Source of the DNA: Streptomyces sp. NBC_00154 | Lineage (GTDB): Bacteria > Actinomycetota > Actinomycetes > Streptomycetales > Streptomycetaceae | Assembly: GCF_026342835.1 (NCBI RefSeq) | Contig: NZ_JAPEMI010000001.1 | Span: forward strand, 1,618,501-1,682,500 | Direction: 5' to 3' | Length of the DNA: 64,000 nt | In this document: positions 33,838 through 42,309 of the stretch, in pieces | Layout: each line of letters begins with the position of its first letter | How positions within the stretch are numbered: position 1 is the first letter of the stretch | Notes under the pieces: generated by a model | What the model was told of the DNA's origin: nothing | Seen by the model: only the letters and a program-made list of their open reading frames with translations | Databases searched by the model: none | Program-made: the position numbers and the translations under genes

Positions 33838-33860
33838 GGGAAATAAGGTCCACCTCTTGC

Positions 33861-33866
33861 TACGTT
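33861..33866 (+). promoter_or_regulatory. Leaderless -10 hexamer of the SEDS gene
   Basis: TACGTT ends 7 nt before ATG 33874, with no Shine-Dalgarno. The repeated pair ATAAGGG / AATAAGGTC lies just upstream (33834-33850) and also precedes the lipoprotein gene. Confidence 0.55.
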
Positions 33867-33873
33867 GCGGGGC

Positions 33874-35253
33874 ATGACCGCAACGAGGCCGGACGCACCC
33901 CCGCCCGAGCTACGCCTGCCCAAGCGGCGCGGAGTGGAACTCTCGCTCCTCATCGGGGCCGTCCTCATCTCCGTCTACGGCTACGCGGCCGTCGGTCTCG
34001 CGCGCAACGACGCGGTCCCGCCCGATGTCGCCGGTTACGGCGCCGGCCTGGGACTGCTCGCCCTCCTCGCCCATCTCGCCGTCCGCTTCCGGGCCCCGTT
34101 CGCCGATCCGCTGCTGCTCCCCATCGCTGTCCTGCTCAACGGTCTCGGCCTGGTGCTGATCTACCGGCTCGATCTGGAGACGCCCAAGGACCAGGCCGCA
34201 CCCACCCAGCTGATCTGGTCGACGCTCGGTGTCGCGCTCTTCACCGTGGTCGTCGTCTTCCTCCGCGACTACCGGGTGCTGCAGCGGTACGCGTACCTCT
34301 CCGTCGCCACCGCCCTCGTCCTGATGATCGTGCCGATCTTCTTCCCCGCCGTGAACGGCGCCAAGATCTGGATCCGGGTCGGCGGATTCTCCTTCCAGCC
34401 CGGCGAGTTCGCCAAGATTCTGCTCGCCGTCTTCTTCGCTGCGTATCTCGCCGCGAACCGCAATGCCCTCGCCTACACCGGCCGCAAGATCTGGCGGCTC
34501 CAGCTCCCCACCGGCCGCGTGCTCGGCCCGATCGTGGCGATCTGGCTGCTCAGCGTCTGCGTGCTGGTCCTCGAACGCGATCTGGGCACCTCGCTCCTCT
34601 TCTTCGGCCTCTTCGTGATCATGCTGTACGTGGCGACCGGCCGGACCGGCTGGATCGCGGTGGGACTGCTGCTCGCCGCCGTCGGCGCCTTCGTCGTCGG
34701 CTCCTTCGAACCGCATGTGCACAGCCGGGTGGAGGACTGGCTCGATCCGTTCGCCACCATCGCCGCGGGCCGCGGGCCCAGCCAGCTCGCCCAGTCGCTG
34801 TTCGCGTTCGCCGCGGGCGGGATGCTCGGCGCCGGGCTCGGTCTGGGCCACTCCATCCTCATCGGCTTCGCCGCCAAGTCCGACTTCATCCTGGCCACAG
34901 CGGGCGAGGAGCTCGGACTGTCCGGGCTGACCGCGGTCTTCCTGCTGTACGCGCTGCTGGTAGCCCGCGGCTACCGGGCCGGCCTCGCCCTGCGCGACCC
35001 CTTCGGACGGCTGCTGTCGATCGGGCTCGCCTCGATCCTGGCCCTCCAGGTGTTCGTGATCGCGGGGGGCGTGATGGGGCTGATCCCGCTGACGGGCATG
35101 GCGATGCCGTTCCTCGCCCAGGGCGGTTCGTCCGTCGTCACCAACTGGATCATCGTGGCGCTGCTCATCCGCGTCAGCGACGTCGCCCGCAGACCCCACC
35201 CCGACCAGGTGGAGACCGGGGTCATCGCACCGATCGCGGAGGACCGGTCGTGA
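33874..35253 (+). CDS. FtsW/RodA/SpoVE (SEDS) peptidoglycan glycosyltransferase
   Basis: 459 residues, about ten membrane helices (LSLLIGAVLISVYGYAAVGL, FAKILLAVFFAAYLAANRNA and others). The signatures QPGEFAKI, VLERDLGTSLLFFG, GLGLGHS and LTGMAMPFLAQGGSSVVTNW are typical of SEDS polymerases. It polymerises lipid II together with a class B PBP. The next gene is exactly that partner, overlapping by GTGA. It is one of several SEDS paralogues usual in Streptomyces; which developmental stage it serves cannot be read here. Confidence 0.93.
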   Translation: MTATRPDAPPPELRLPKRRGVELSLLIGAVLISVYGYAAVGLARNDAVPPDVAGYGAGLGLLALLAHLAVRFRAPFADPLLLPIAVLLNGLGLVLIYRLDLETPKDQAAPTQLIWSTLGVALFTVVVVFLRDYRVLQRYAYLSVATALVLMIVPIFFPAVNGAKIWIRVGGFSFQPGEFAKILLAVFFAAYLAANRNALAYTGRKIWRLQLPTGRVLGPIVAIWLLSVCVLVLERDLGTSLLFFGLFVIMLYVATGRTGWIAVGLLLAAVGAFVVGSFEPHVHSRVEDWLDPFATIAAGRGPSQLAQSLFAFAAGGMLGAGLGLGHSILIGFAAKSDFILATAGEELGLSGLTAVFLLYALLVARGYRAGLALRDPFGRLLSIGLASILALQVFVIAGGVMGLIPLTGMAMPFLAQGGSSVVTNWIIVALLIRVSDVARRPHPDQVETGVIAPIAEDRS

Positions 35254-36707
35254 TCCGCTACATCCGGCGGGCCGCCGCGTTCTGTCTGCTGCTGCTCATG
35301 GCGCTCCTGCTGAACGCCGCCCGCATCCAGGTCTTCCAGGCCGACGAACTGAACGACAACCCCGCCAACCGCCGCCGGACGATCGTCCGTTACGACCAGC
35401 CGCGCGGCGACATCATGGTCGGCAAGAGGTCCGTCACCGGTTCCCGGAACACCGGCGAGCAGCTCAGCTACGAGCGTACGTACACCAACGGCCCCTTGTA
35501 CGCGCCGGTGACCGGCTACGCATCGCAGACGTACGGCACGACGCTGATCGAGAACGCCGAGGACGGCATCCTCTCCGGCACCGACCCGATGCTCGCCCCG
35601 GTCCCCCTGTGGAACGAGATCACTCGCAGCCAGCAGCCCGCCGGCAACGTCGTCACCACCATCAAGGACTCGATGCAGCGCGCCGCGTACGACGGGCTGG
35701 GCAGCCGGCGGGGCGCGGTCGCCGCCCTCGAGCCGTCGACCGGCAAGATCCTGGCGCTGGTCTCGACCCCCTCGTACGATCCGGGACGGCTCTCCGGCAC
35801 GGGTTCGTCGGTCACCGACGCCTGGCGGCAGCTCAACGCGGCGAAGAGCCAGCCGATGCTGAACCGGGCGATCCGGCAGACCTATCCACCGGGTTCCACT
35901 TTCAAGATCGTGACGGCGGCGGCCGCGCTCGACGCGGACGTGGTCACGGACCCGAACGCCTACACCGACACCCCGTCCCCCTATGTGCTGCCCGGGACCA
36001 GCACCACGCTCCCCAACGAGGCGAGCGGCTGTGAGGAGGCGTCGCTCGCCGAGGCGATCCGGGTGTCGTGCAACACCGTGATGGCCCATCTTGGGGTGCA
36101 GGTGGGGCTGGACGGGATGGTGGAAGCGGTACGGAAGTTCGGCTTCAACGACACCGGGCTGAAGATCCCGTCCGGGGTGGCGAAGAGCAACTTCGACACC
36201 GATATGAGCGACGACCAGCTGGCCCTGTCGTCGATCGGACAGTACGACACGACGGCGACTCCCCTGCAGATGGCGATGGTGGCGTCGGCCGTGGCGAACG
36301 GCGGCGAGCTCAAGTACCCGTATCTGGTGGACCGTACGACCACCAAGAGCGGCACCACCGTCCGTCAGAACAACACGCGCTCGTACCACCGGGCGATGAG
36401 TCCGCGTACGGCGACGCAGCTGCAGCGGATGATGGTCGACGTCGTGGAGCAGGGCACCGGGTCCAACGGTGCGATCTACGGGGTGACGGTGGGCGGCAAG
36501 ACCGGCACGGCGCAGCACGGCATCGACAACACGGGCATGCCGTACGCCTGGTTCATCTCCTGGGCCGAGTCCCCGGACTCGGGGCAGCCGACGGTCGCGG
36601 TCGCGGTCGTCGTCGAGGACGCCGCCGCGAAGCGGGCGGACATCAGCGGGGGCGGCAGCGCGGCGCCGATCGCCAGGTCCGTCATGGAGGCGGCACTGCG
36701 GGGCTGA
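35250..36707 (+). CDS. Class B penicillin-binding protein, transpeptidase partner of the SEDS protein
   Basis: 485 residues from GTG 35250. N-terminal membrane helix (AAAFCLLLLMALLLNAARIQ), a PBP dimer region (about 30-150), then the transpeptidase domain with nucleophile motif STFK in YPPGSTFKIVTAAAA, SCN in RVSCNTVMAHLG and KTG in GGKTGTAQHG. It cross-links peptidoglycan outside the membrane. Translationally coupled to the SEDS gene. The hairpin-like GTCGCACGG/CCGTGCGAC after the stop (36716-36724, 36759-36767) may end the unit. Confidence 0.93.
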   Translation: MIRYIRRAAAFCLLLLMALLLNAARIQVFQADELNDNPANRRRTIVRYDQPRGDIMVGKRSVTGSRNTGEQLSYERTYTNGPLYAPVTGYASQTYGTTLIENAEDGILSGTDPMLAPVPLWNEITRSQQPAGNVVTTIKDSMQRAAYDGLGSRRGAVAALEPSTGKILALVSTPSYDPGRLSGTGSSVTDAWRQLNAAKSQPMLNRAIRQTYPPGSTFKIVTAAAALDADVVTDPNAYTDTPSPYVLPGTSTTLPNEASGCEEASLAEAIRVSCNTVMAHLGVQVGLDGMVEAVRKFGFNDTGLKIPSGVAKSNFDTDMSDDQLALSSIGQYDTTATPLQMAMVASAVANGGELKYPYLVDRTTTKSGTTVRQNNTRSYHRAMSPRTATQLQRMMVDVVEQGTGSNGAIYGVTVGGKTGTAQHGIDNTGMPYAWFISWAESPDSGQPTVAVAVVVEDAAAKRADISGGGSAAPIARSVMEAALRG

Positions 36708-36715
36708 CGGCACGG

Positions 36716-36767
36716 GTCGCACGGTTCGGATCCGGGTCGTCCCGCGGCGCGGAACGATCCGTGCGAC
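36716..36767. terminator. Inverted repeat after the PBP gene
   Basis: GTCGCACGG (36716-36724) and its complement (36759-36767) flank a 34-nt GC-rich interior that can fold further. There is no T tract. Weak support as a terminator. Confidence 0.4.
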
Positions 36768-36782
36768 GCGGAGCACCCTGAT

Positions 36783-36788
36783 TACTGT
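36783..36788 (+). promoter_or_regulatory. Leaderless -10 hexamer of the DUF3291 gene
   Basis: TACTGT ends 6 nt before ATG 36795, with no ribosome site. Confidence 0.5.
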
Positions 36789-36794
36789 GCGGTC

Positions 36795-37274
36795 ATGACA
36801 TCCCTCGCGCCGCAGCCCGGCCACGAACTCGCCCAGGTGAACGTCGCCCGGCTCAGATTCCCATTGGACTCCCCCGAGTTGAAGGACTTCGTCGATGCTC
36901 TCGATCCGGTCAACGCGGTCGCCGACCGAGCCGCCGGCTTCATCTGGCGGCTCCGGAGCGAGACCGGGAACGCCACCGACGTACCGGTCTTCGGCGACTC
37001 CTGGCTGATCGTGAACATGTCGGTGTGGCGGGACACGGACGCACTGACGGCCTTCATGTACCAGGGGCAGCACCGCGATCTCCTTGCCCGGCGCCGTGTG
37101 TGGTTCGAACGGGTGGCGGAGGCGATGACCGCGCTCTGGTGGGTGCCGGCGGGTGAGCGCCCGACGGTGCAGGACGCCGAGGAGCGTCTGCGCCATCTGC
37201 GTGAGCACGGTCCGACGGAGCGGGCGTTCACCCTGCGGACCGGCTTCCCGGCCCCGCCCGCCGCCGCGGGCTGA
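36795..37274 (+). CDS. DUF3291-family protein
   Basis: 159 residues, ELAQVNVARLRFPLDSPELK onward. The family pattern FVDALDPVNAVADRAAGFIW, LIVNMSVWRDTDALTAFMYQ, HRDLLARRRVWFE and ALWWVPAGERPTVQDAEERL is complete. DUF3291 proteins are small cytosolic dimeric alpha/beta-barrel-like proteins with monooxygenase-type folds; the substrate is unknown. The gene ends directly against the convergent membrane-protein gene (37274/37275), with no room for a separate terminator. Confidence 0.85.
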   Translation: MTSLAPQPGHELAQVNVARLRFPLDSPELKDFVDALDPVNAVADRAAGFIWRLRSETGNATDVPVFGDSWLIVNMSVWRDTDALTAFMYQGQHRDLLARRRVWFERVAEAMTALWWVPAGERPTVQDAEERLRHLREHGPTERAFTLRTGFPAPPAAAG

Positions 37275-38090
37275 TCAGCCGATCGGCCTGCGCGACTCGG
37301 CCCTGACCTCGGCCGTGTCCGCCGCCGCCTGCTCCAGGTCCACGCTCTTCGGGTCCTGGACCGCGGTCTTGGGAGTGACCAGGCCGACGAAGGCCGCCGT
37401 GTTGTCGTCGCCCCAGGCGCACATGGGGATGGTGCTGGTCACTCCGGCGTCCTTCGACGTCACGACCTGACAGGCCACCGTGATGTCGTATCCGTCGGGC
37501 GTGAACTCCCTGGCGGGTACGACGACGGTCATGCCCTTCTCTCCCGCGGCCCCCTCCAGGATCTTGTCCCGGGTGAACTCGGGCATCCTGATCCGGCCCC
37601 ACATACCGGAGATGACCAGAACGCCGCCCTCGGCGGAGGTGTACTGGGTGACGACGGCCTTCACATCACGGACGCTGGGGTCAGGGACCTCCTCGACCTC
37701 CTTGCCGTCGGTCGACGACGTGTCCTCGGCTAGCGTGTACTCCTCGTCCAGCAACTTCTTCGGCACGGTGAGCCGGTACTCGGCCTCGGGGAAGCCACCC
37801 ACGACCGACTTGCCGGCTCCGACCAGCTGGAAGGCGGTGTAGCCGAGGGCGCCGACCGCCACCAGTGCGGCGGCCGCGATCCCGATGACCATGCCGGTCC
37901 GCTTCTTCTTCGGCGGCTGAGCACCGGGCGGGCCGGACATCCCCGGCTGCCCCCACGGCCCCTGCGGCGGCCCCTGCGGCGGCAGTTGCTGCTGCGGATA
38001 GCCGTACGGGGGCTGCTGGGCATACGGGTTGTGCTGCGGGGGCCGGGGCGGCCCGTACGGGCCCTGCGGCGGCTGCGGCGGCATGGTCAT
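37275..38090 (-). CDS. Proline-rich membrane-anchored protein with extracytoplasmic domain
   Basis: 271 residues from ATG 38090. Residues 1-65 are a Pro/Gln/Gly/Tyr-rich cytoplasmic tail (GPYGPPRPPQHNPYAQQPPY). A KKKR stop-transfer then precedes one membrane helix (TGMVIGIAAAALVAVGALGY). The outer domain (about 95-271) is strand-rich with two cysteines (ITVACQVVTSK, PMCAWGDDNT) that may form a disulfide. This is a common Streptomyces architecture of unknown function. The start was chosen because TAACTT lies 7 nt upstream (leaderless). Confidence 0.8.
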   Translation of the reverse strand: MTMPPQPPQGPYGPPRPPQHNPYAQQPPYGYPQQQLPPQGPPQGPWGQPGMSGPPGAQPPKKKRTGMVIGIAAAALVAVGALGYTAFQLVGAGKSVVGGFPEAEYRLTVPKKLLDEEYTLAEDTSSTDGKEVEEVPDPSVRDVKAVVTQYTSAEGGVLVISGMWGRIRMPEFTRDKILEGAAGEKGMTVVVPAREFTPDGYDITVACQVVTSKDAGVTSTIPMCAWGDDNTAAFVGLVTPKTAVQDPKSVDLEQAAADTAEVRAESRRPIG

Positions 38091-38097
38091 GGCACCC

Positions 38098-38103
38098 AAG
38101 TTA
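38098..38103 (-). promoter_or_regulatory. Leaderless -10 hexamer of the proline-rich membrane protein gene
   Basis: TAACTT on the minus strand ends 7 nt before ATG 38090. Confidence 0.5.
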
Positions 38104-38144
38104 CGTCACGCGTGCGAACGCCGATTCGACACAGGGTGGCCGTC

Positions 38145-39029
38145 TCAACTCAACGGCTCACGACTGCGCAGCCACTGGGCCGGCACGCCGTCGACCCCGG
38201 TGGCCGCGGCGACGACCCCGCCGGTGATGGCGCAGGTCGTGTCGACGTCGCCGAAGCCCTCGGCGGTGGCCCAGAGGGCCGCTTCCAGATCGCCCGGATG
38301 CCGGGCCGCGGTCCACAGGGCGAACGGGACCGTGTCGTCGGCCCGGATGCGCTGCCCGTTGCCGAGCAGATCGGCCGCCTTCCACGGCTCGGTGGTGAAC
38401 GGCACGGCTGCGGCGCGCCGGATCCCGTCCCGTACCGATCCTTCGGGTGTCCGGTCCCCGACCGCCGTCAACGTGAACCCACCCCGCACCTGCAGTGCCG
38501 CGGCGACGGCCACGGCCACCGCGCCCGCGATGCCCTGCGGGTGGGCGTGGGTGACCTCGGCCGACAACTGCGCCTGCCGGGCGGCATGGTCGAGGTCCGC
38601 GTGGAACCGGGCGCCGAGCGGTGCGACCCGCATGGCGGCGCCGTTGCCGAGGCTGCCGCCCTCGAACAGGTCGGGCGCGAGGCTGCGCCAGTCGGCCGGT
38701 GCCGTGAGCAGCTCGGGCAGCAGGATGTGCATGCCGTGGCCGTAACCGCGTGCCGGATCGATGTCGTACGTGAGGGCGAAGCAGGCGGCGAGCCGGTCCT
38801 GGTCCACCTCGCCGTGCTCGTCGAGGACACGCTGCAGGGCGCGGGCCATGGCCGTGTCGTCGGTCCAGTGCCAGACCGGTTCAGCGGGTGTGCGACGGGC
38901 GCGGATCTCGTTGCGGGCCTGCCGGGGCGGGCGGAAGAGCGGGAACCATCGCTCCCCGAACGCATCACCGAGTGACAGTCCTTCAAGGCTTCGGCGGGCG
39001 GCCGCCAGGTCTGCGCGCGGGGGCGTCAT
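38145..39029 (-). CDS. ADP-ribosylglycohydrolase (DraG/ARH family)
   Basis: 294 residues from ATG 39029 (AGGA 8 nt upstream; ATG 39038 is an alternative). Family motifs: GLSLGDAFGERW, the metal-binding WTDDTAMARALQ, GYGHGM, FEGGSLGNGAAMRVAPLG, THAHPQGIAGAVAVAVA and the C-terminal GDVDTTCAITGGVVAA. Such enzymes remove ADP-ribose from proteins or small molecules using two magnesium ions held by the Asp residues, which are present. It stands alone; no ADP-ribosyltransferase is visible nearby. The 39030-39263 gap upstream has no gene. Confidence 0.9.
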   Translation of the reverse strand: MTPPRADLAAARRSLEGLSLGDAFGERWFPLFRPPRQARNEIRARRTPAEPVWHWTDDTAMARALQRVLDEHGEVDQDRLAACFALTYDIDPARGYGHGMHILLPELLTAPADWRSLAPDLFEGGSLGNGAAMRVAPLGARFHADLDHAARQAQLSAEVTHAHPQGIAGAVAVAVAAALQVRGGFTLTAVGDRTPEGSVRDGIRRAAAVPFTTEPWKAADLLGNGQRIRADDTVPFALWTAARHPGDLEAALWATAEGFGDVDTTCAITGGVVAAATGVDGVPAQWLRSREPLS

Positions 39030-39263
39030 GAGGGTCATCCTGGCGCCCGGGGCAGCGGGTGTACATCCCTTATTGACGCGTACGGGCAGCGCCCGGCCCG
39101 GGATCTCGCGGAACTGTGCCACGGCTCCCGTGCGTCACCGCCGAGGGCGTCGCGGCGACGCACGCCGCACTGCCGGAGGAGCCGGTACGGGTGGCGGAGC
39201 CGGTGGGCGGTTCCGCGGCCGGTCTCCGGGCGCCGGCCGCTGAAGAACCTCGTGGCGGACCGC

Positions 39264-40367
39264 CTACGCCGCACCGTCCGCCATCGCGTCCTCGACCTCC
39301 GCCACCCGGGCCTGTTCCTCCGCCGCGAACCGGTCGCGGTCCAACTGCTCGGCGATCTCCTCGTCCTGGGCCATCAGCAGGTCCAGGTTGGAGTCGCCGA
39401 GCTCGAAGACGCCCATGTCGACGTAGGCCTTCTGGAGCCGTTCGCCCCACAGTCCTATGTCCTTGACGCACGGCACTATCCGGCTGAACAGCAGCTTGCG
39501 GAAGAGCTGCAGATACTCCGAGTGCTCGGAGAGCTCCTTGGCCTCCTGCTTGCCCACGCCGAAGTTCTGCAGCACCTCGACGCCGCTGAGCCGGTCCCGC
39601 ATCAGGTAGCAGCCCTCGATGACGAACTCCTCGCGTTCGCGCAGTTCGGCGTCGCTCAGCTGCTTGTAGTAGTCGCGCAGCGCCATCCGCCCGAAGGCGA
39701 CATGGCGGGCCTCGTCCTGCATGACGTACGCGAGGATCTGCTTGGGCAAGGGCTTGGTCGTGGTGTCGCGGATCATGCCGAAGGCGGCAAGGGCGAGCCC
39801 CTCGATGAGGACCTGCATGCCGAGGTACGGCATGTCCCAGCGCGAGTCGCGCAGGGTGTCGCCCAGCAGGCCCTGCAGGTTGTCGTTGACCGGGTAGAGC
39901 ATCCCGACCTTCTCGTGCAGGAACCGTCCGTATATCTCCGCGTGCCGGGCCTCGTCCATGGTCTGGGTCGCGGAGTAGAACTTCGCGTCCAGATCGGGGA
40001 CCGACTCCACGATCCTGGCCGCACAGATCATGGCGCCCTGCTCACCATGGAGGAACTGGCTGAACTGCCAGGAGGTGTAGTGCTTGCGCAGCTCGCCCCG
40101 GTCCTTCTCGGTCATCTTCGCCCAGTGCGGCGTGCCGTACAGCGTGAGCGCCTCGTCCGGGGTGCCGAGCGGGTCGGTGGGGTCGACCTCCAGGCTCCAG
40201 TCGATGCGCTTGTTGCCGTCCCACTGCTTGTCCTTGCCCTTTTGGTAAAGGGCGAGAAGGCGCTCGCGGCCGTCGTCGTACTCCCAGCTGAAGCGGGCGG
40301 CGCCGGAGGCGGGCACCTGCCACAGCGGTTCCTCGGGGGCGGTGGTGTAGAGGTCGTGTGTCGACAC
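39264..40367 (-). CDS. Ferritin-like diiron oxygenase-type protein
   Basis: 367 residues from GTG 40367, chosen for the strong AAGGAG 6-7 nt upstream; a GTG at 40433 would extend it. The four-helix-bundle iron ligands are visible as two E-x-x-H sites: MDEARHAEIYGRFLHEK and VMQDEARHVAFGRMALRDYY, with partner Glu in FLHGEQGAMICA and VLIEGLALAAFG. It is related to ribonucleotide-reductase-R2-like/AurF-type oxygenases rather than ferritin storage. Divergently arranged with the AurF-like gene at 40546. Substrate unknown. Confidence 0.85.
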   Translation of the reverse strand: MSTHDLYTTAPEEPLWQVPASGAARFSWEYDDGRERLLALYQKGKDKQWDGNKRIDWSLEVDPTDPLGTPDEALTLYGTPHWAKMTEKDRGELRKHYTSWQFSQFLHGEQGAMICAARIVESVPDLDAKFYSATQTMDEARHAEIYGRFLHEKVGMLYPVNDNLQGLLGDTLRDSRWDMPYLGMQVLIEGLALAAFGMIRDTTTKPLPKQILAYVMQDEARHVAFGRMALRDYYKQLSDAELREREEFVIEGCYLMRDRLSGVEVLQNFGVGKQEAKELSEHSEYLQLFRKLLFSRIVPCVKDIGLWGERLQKAYVDMGVFELGDSNLDLLMAQDEEIAEQLDRDRFAAEEQARVAEVEDAMADGAA

Positions 40368-40545
40368 GGACGGCTCCTTCGCCTCGCATGGTTCGATAAG
40401 TTCCGTGGCGGTTACGTCAGTTGGCAGGTTCACACGTTGGTAGACGCCGGGTCAACAAGTCGTGCGCAAGGGATTGACGGCCTTGCTGACAAGCAGTCTC
40501 ATAAGAAGTGACCGCCGGTAACCCATGTGTGAGGTGCCCTCAGCC

Positions 40546-41481
40546 ATGACGACAGTGACCGAACGCGACGTGCAGACGCTTCGCGACGCACTCGGCCCGC
40601 TCCGGGACCGTGAGCAGATTGCCGAACGCCTCCTGGAGTCCTCGGCCAAGCACTCCTTCGACCCGGACACCGAGCTCGACTGGGATGCGGCCGTCGAGGA
40701 CGGCAAGTGGTTCTGGCCGCCCGAGCTCGTCTCGCTCTACGACACCCCGCTGTGGCGGAAGATGTCCGAGGAGCAGCGGATGGACCTGGCCCGGCACGAG
40801 GCGGCGTCGCTGGCCTCGCTCGGCATCTGGTTCGAGATCATCCTGATGCAGCTGCTGGTCCGGCACATCTACGACAAGCCCGTGACCAGCAACCATGTCC
40901 GCTACGCGCTCACCGAGATAGCCGACGAGTGCCGGCACTCGATGATGTTCGGCCGCATGATCCAGTGGGGCCGGGCGCCCAACTACCCCGTACCCCGCGT
41001 CTATCACAACCTCGCGCGGGTGCTGAAGACCGTGTCCACCACGCCGGGATCGTTCGCCGCGACCCTGCTCGGTGAGGAGATCCTCGACTGGATGCAGCGG
41101 CTGACATTCCCGGACGAGCGCGTCCAGACGCTGGTGCGCGGCGTGACCCGGATCCATGTGGTCGAGGAGGCACGGCATGTCCGGTACGCCCGCGAGGAGC
41201 TGCGCCGGCAGATGGTCACCGCACCGCGCTGGGAGCGCGAGTTCACCCGGCTGAGCTGCGGAGAGGCGGCGCGCGTCTTCTCCGTCTGCTTCGTCAACCC
41301 GCAGGTGTACGAGAACGTCGGCCTGGACCGCCGCGAGGCCGTCGCCCAGGTGAGGGCGAGCGGCCACCGGACGGAGGTCATGCAGACGGGCGCGAAGCGG
41401 CTGACGGACTTCCTCGACGACATCGGTGTGCTGAACGGGGTCGGGCGCCGGCTGTGGAAGAGCTCGGGCCTGCTGGCCTGA
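40546..41481 (+). CDS. AurF-like diiron oxygenase
   Basis: 311 residues from ATG 40546 (GAGGTG 9 nt upstream; ATG 40525 is an alternative). Diiron ligands: E in LGIWFEIILMQLLVRHIYDK, ALTEIADECRHSMMFGRMIQ, and IHVVEEARHVRYAREELRRQ. This fits the p-aminobenzoate N-oxygenase AurF family, which oxidises aryl amines to nitro compounds in antibiotic pathways. Many homologues have no known substrate. Shares a 178-bp promoter region with the second diiron gene, and a TetR gene follows 40 nt behind. Confidence 0.87.
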   Translation: MTTVTERDVQTLRDALGPLRDREQIAERLLESSAKHSFDPDTELDWDAAVEDGKWFWPPELVSLYDTPLWRKMSEEQRMDLARHEAASLASLGIWFEIILMQLLVRHIYDKPVTSNHVRYALTEIADECRHSMMFGRMIQWGRAPNYPVPRVYHNLARVLKTVSTTPGSFAATLLGEEILDWMQRLTFPDERVQTLVRGVTRIHVVEEARHVRYAREELRRQMVTAPRWEREFTRLSCGEAARVFSVCFVNPQVYENVGLDRREAVAQVRASGHRTEVMQTGAKRLTDFLDDIGVLNGVGRRLWKSSGLLA

Positions 41482-41508
41482 CCCGGCTCCTCCACCGAGG
41501 GAACGGCT

Positions 41509-41514
41509 TACGCT
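41509..41514 (+). promoter_or_regulatory. Leaderless -10 hexamer of the TetR gene
   Basis: TACGCT ends 7 nt before ATG 41522, and lies after the end of the AurF-like gene. The regulator therefore appears to have its own promoter. Confidence 0.55.
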
Positions 41515-41521
41515 TCGAGGT

Positions 41522-42274
41522 ATGACCTCCGCTGCCGCAGCCCCGCCGAACCGCGCGTACCAAAGGCTCAGCGTCGAGGAGCGCCGCACGCAGCTCCTCG
41601 GTGCGGCCCTCACCCTCTTCGCGCACCGGGCCCCCGACGAGGTCTCGCTCGACGAGGTCGCGGCGGTCGCCGGAGTCTCCCGTCCTCTCGTCTACCGCTA
41701 CTTCCCCGGCGGACGGCAGCAGTTGTACGAGGCTGCGCTCCGGTCCGCCGCCGACGAACTGGAGCTGTGCTTCACCGAACCGCCCGTGGGCCCGCCCACC
41801 GAACGGGTGGCGCGGGTGCTCGACCGCTATCTCGCGTTCGTCGACGAGCACGACGCCGGGTTCAGTGCGCTGCTGCGCGGTGGCAGCGTCGCGGAGACGT
41901 CCCGGACGACAGCGATCGTCGACGAGGTGCGACGGGCGGCGGCCGAACAGATCCTTCTCCACCTCGGCCGCGGAGACACGCGGGCACCGGGCCCCCGGCT
42001 GCGGATGATGGTGCGGACCTGGATCGCAGCCGTCGAGGCGGCCTCCCTGATCTGGCTGGACGAGGAGAAGCAGCCCCCGGCGGACGATCTGCGCGCCTGG
42101 CTGGTCGACCAGTTGATCACCCTGCTCGCAGCCACCGCGGCCACGGACCGGGAGACGGCGGCCGTGGTGGCGGAGCTGCTGCCGCTGGAGACCGCCGACG
42201 GCCCGGCCGGGCGGCTGGCCGCCCGACTCGTCCCGGTGGTCGCCGAAGCGGCGCACCTGCTGCCACCGGACTGA
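41522..42274 (+). CDS. TetR-family regulator
   Basis: 250 residues. The HTH lies at about 18-65 (VEERRTQLLGAALTLFAHRA, VSLDEVAAVAGVSRPLVYRY, FPGGRQQLYEAALRSAADEL), the usual TetR DNA-binding signature. The rest is an all-helical ligand/dimer domain. Because it follows the diiron genes it may control them, but no clear palindrome links the two. Confidence 0.88.
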   Translation: MTSAAAAPPNRAYQRLSVEERRTQLLGAALTLFAHRAPDEVSLDEVAAVAGVSRPLVYRYFPGGRQQLYEAALRSAADELELCFTEPPVGPPTERVARVLDRYLAFVDEHDAGFSALLRGGSVAETSRTTAIVDEVRRAAAEQILLHLGRGDTRAPGPRLRMMVRTWIAAVEAASLIWLDEEKQPPADDLRAWLVDQLITLLAATAATDRETAAVVAELLPLETADGPAGRLAARLVPVVAEAAHLLPPD

Positions 42275-42296
42275 GTGCCGGAACACGCCCCTGGGT

Positions 42297-42302
42297 CAGA
42301 CT
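42297..42302 (+). promoter_or_regulatory. Leaderless -10 hexamer of the small 42310 gene
   Basis: CAGACT ends 7 nt before GTG 42310. The same hexamer is used before 52841. Confidence 0.45.
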
Positions 42303-42309
42303 GGGGGGC

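Noticed and set aside
33910-35199. 429-codon frame opposite the SEDS gene
   Set aside because: Asp/Glu/Gly/His-rich shadow of a membrane protein, a typical complement artefact.
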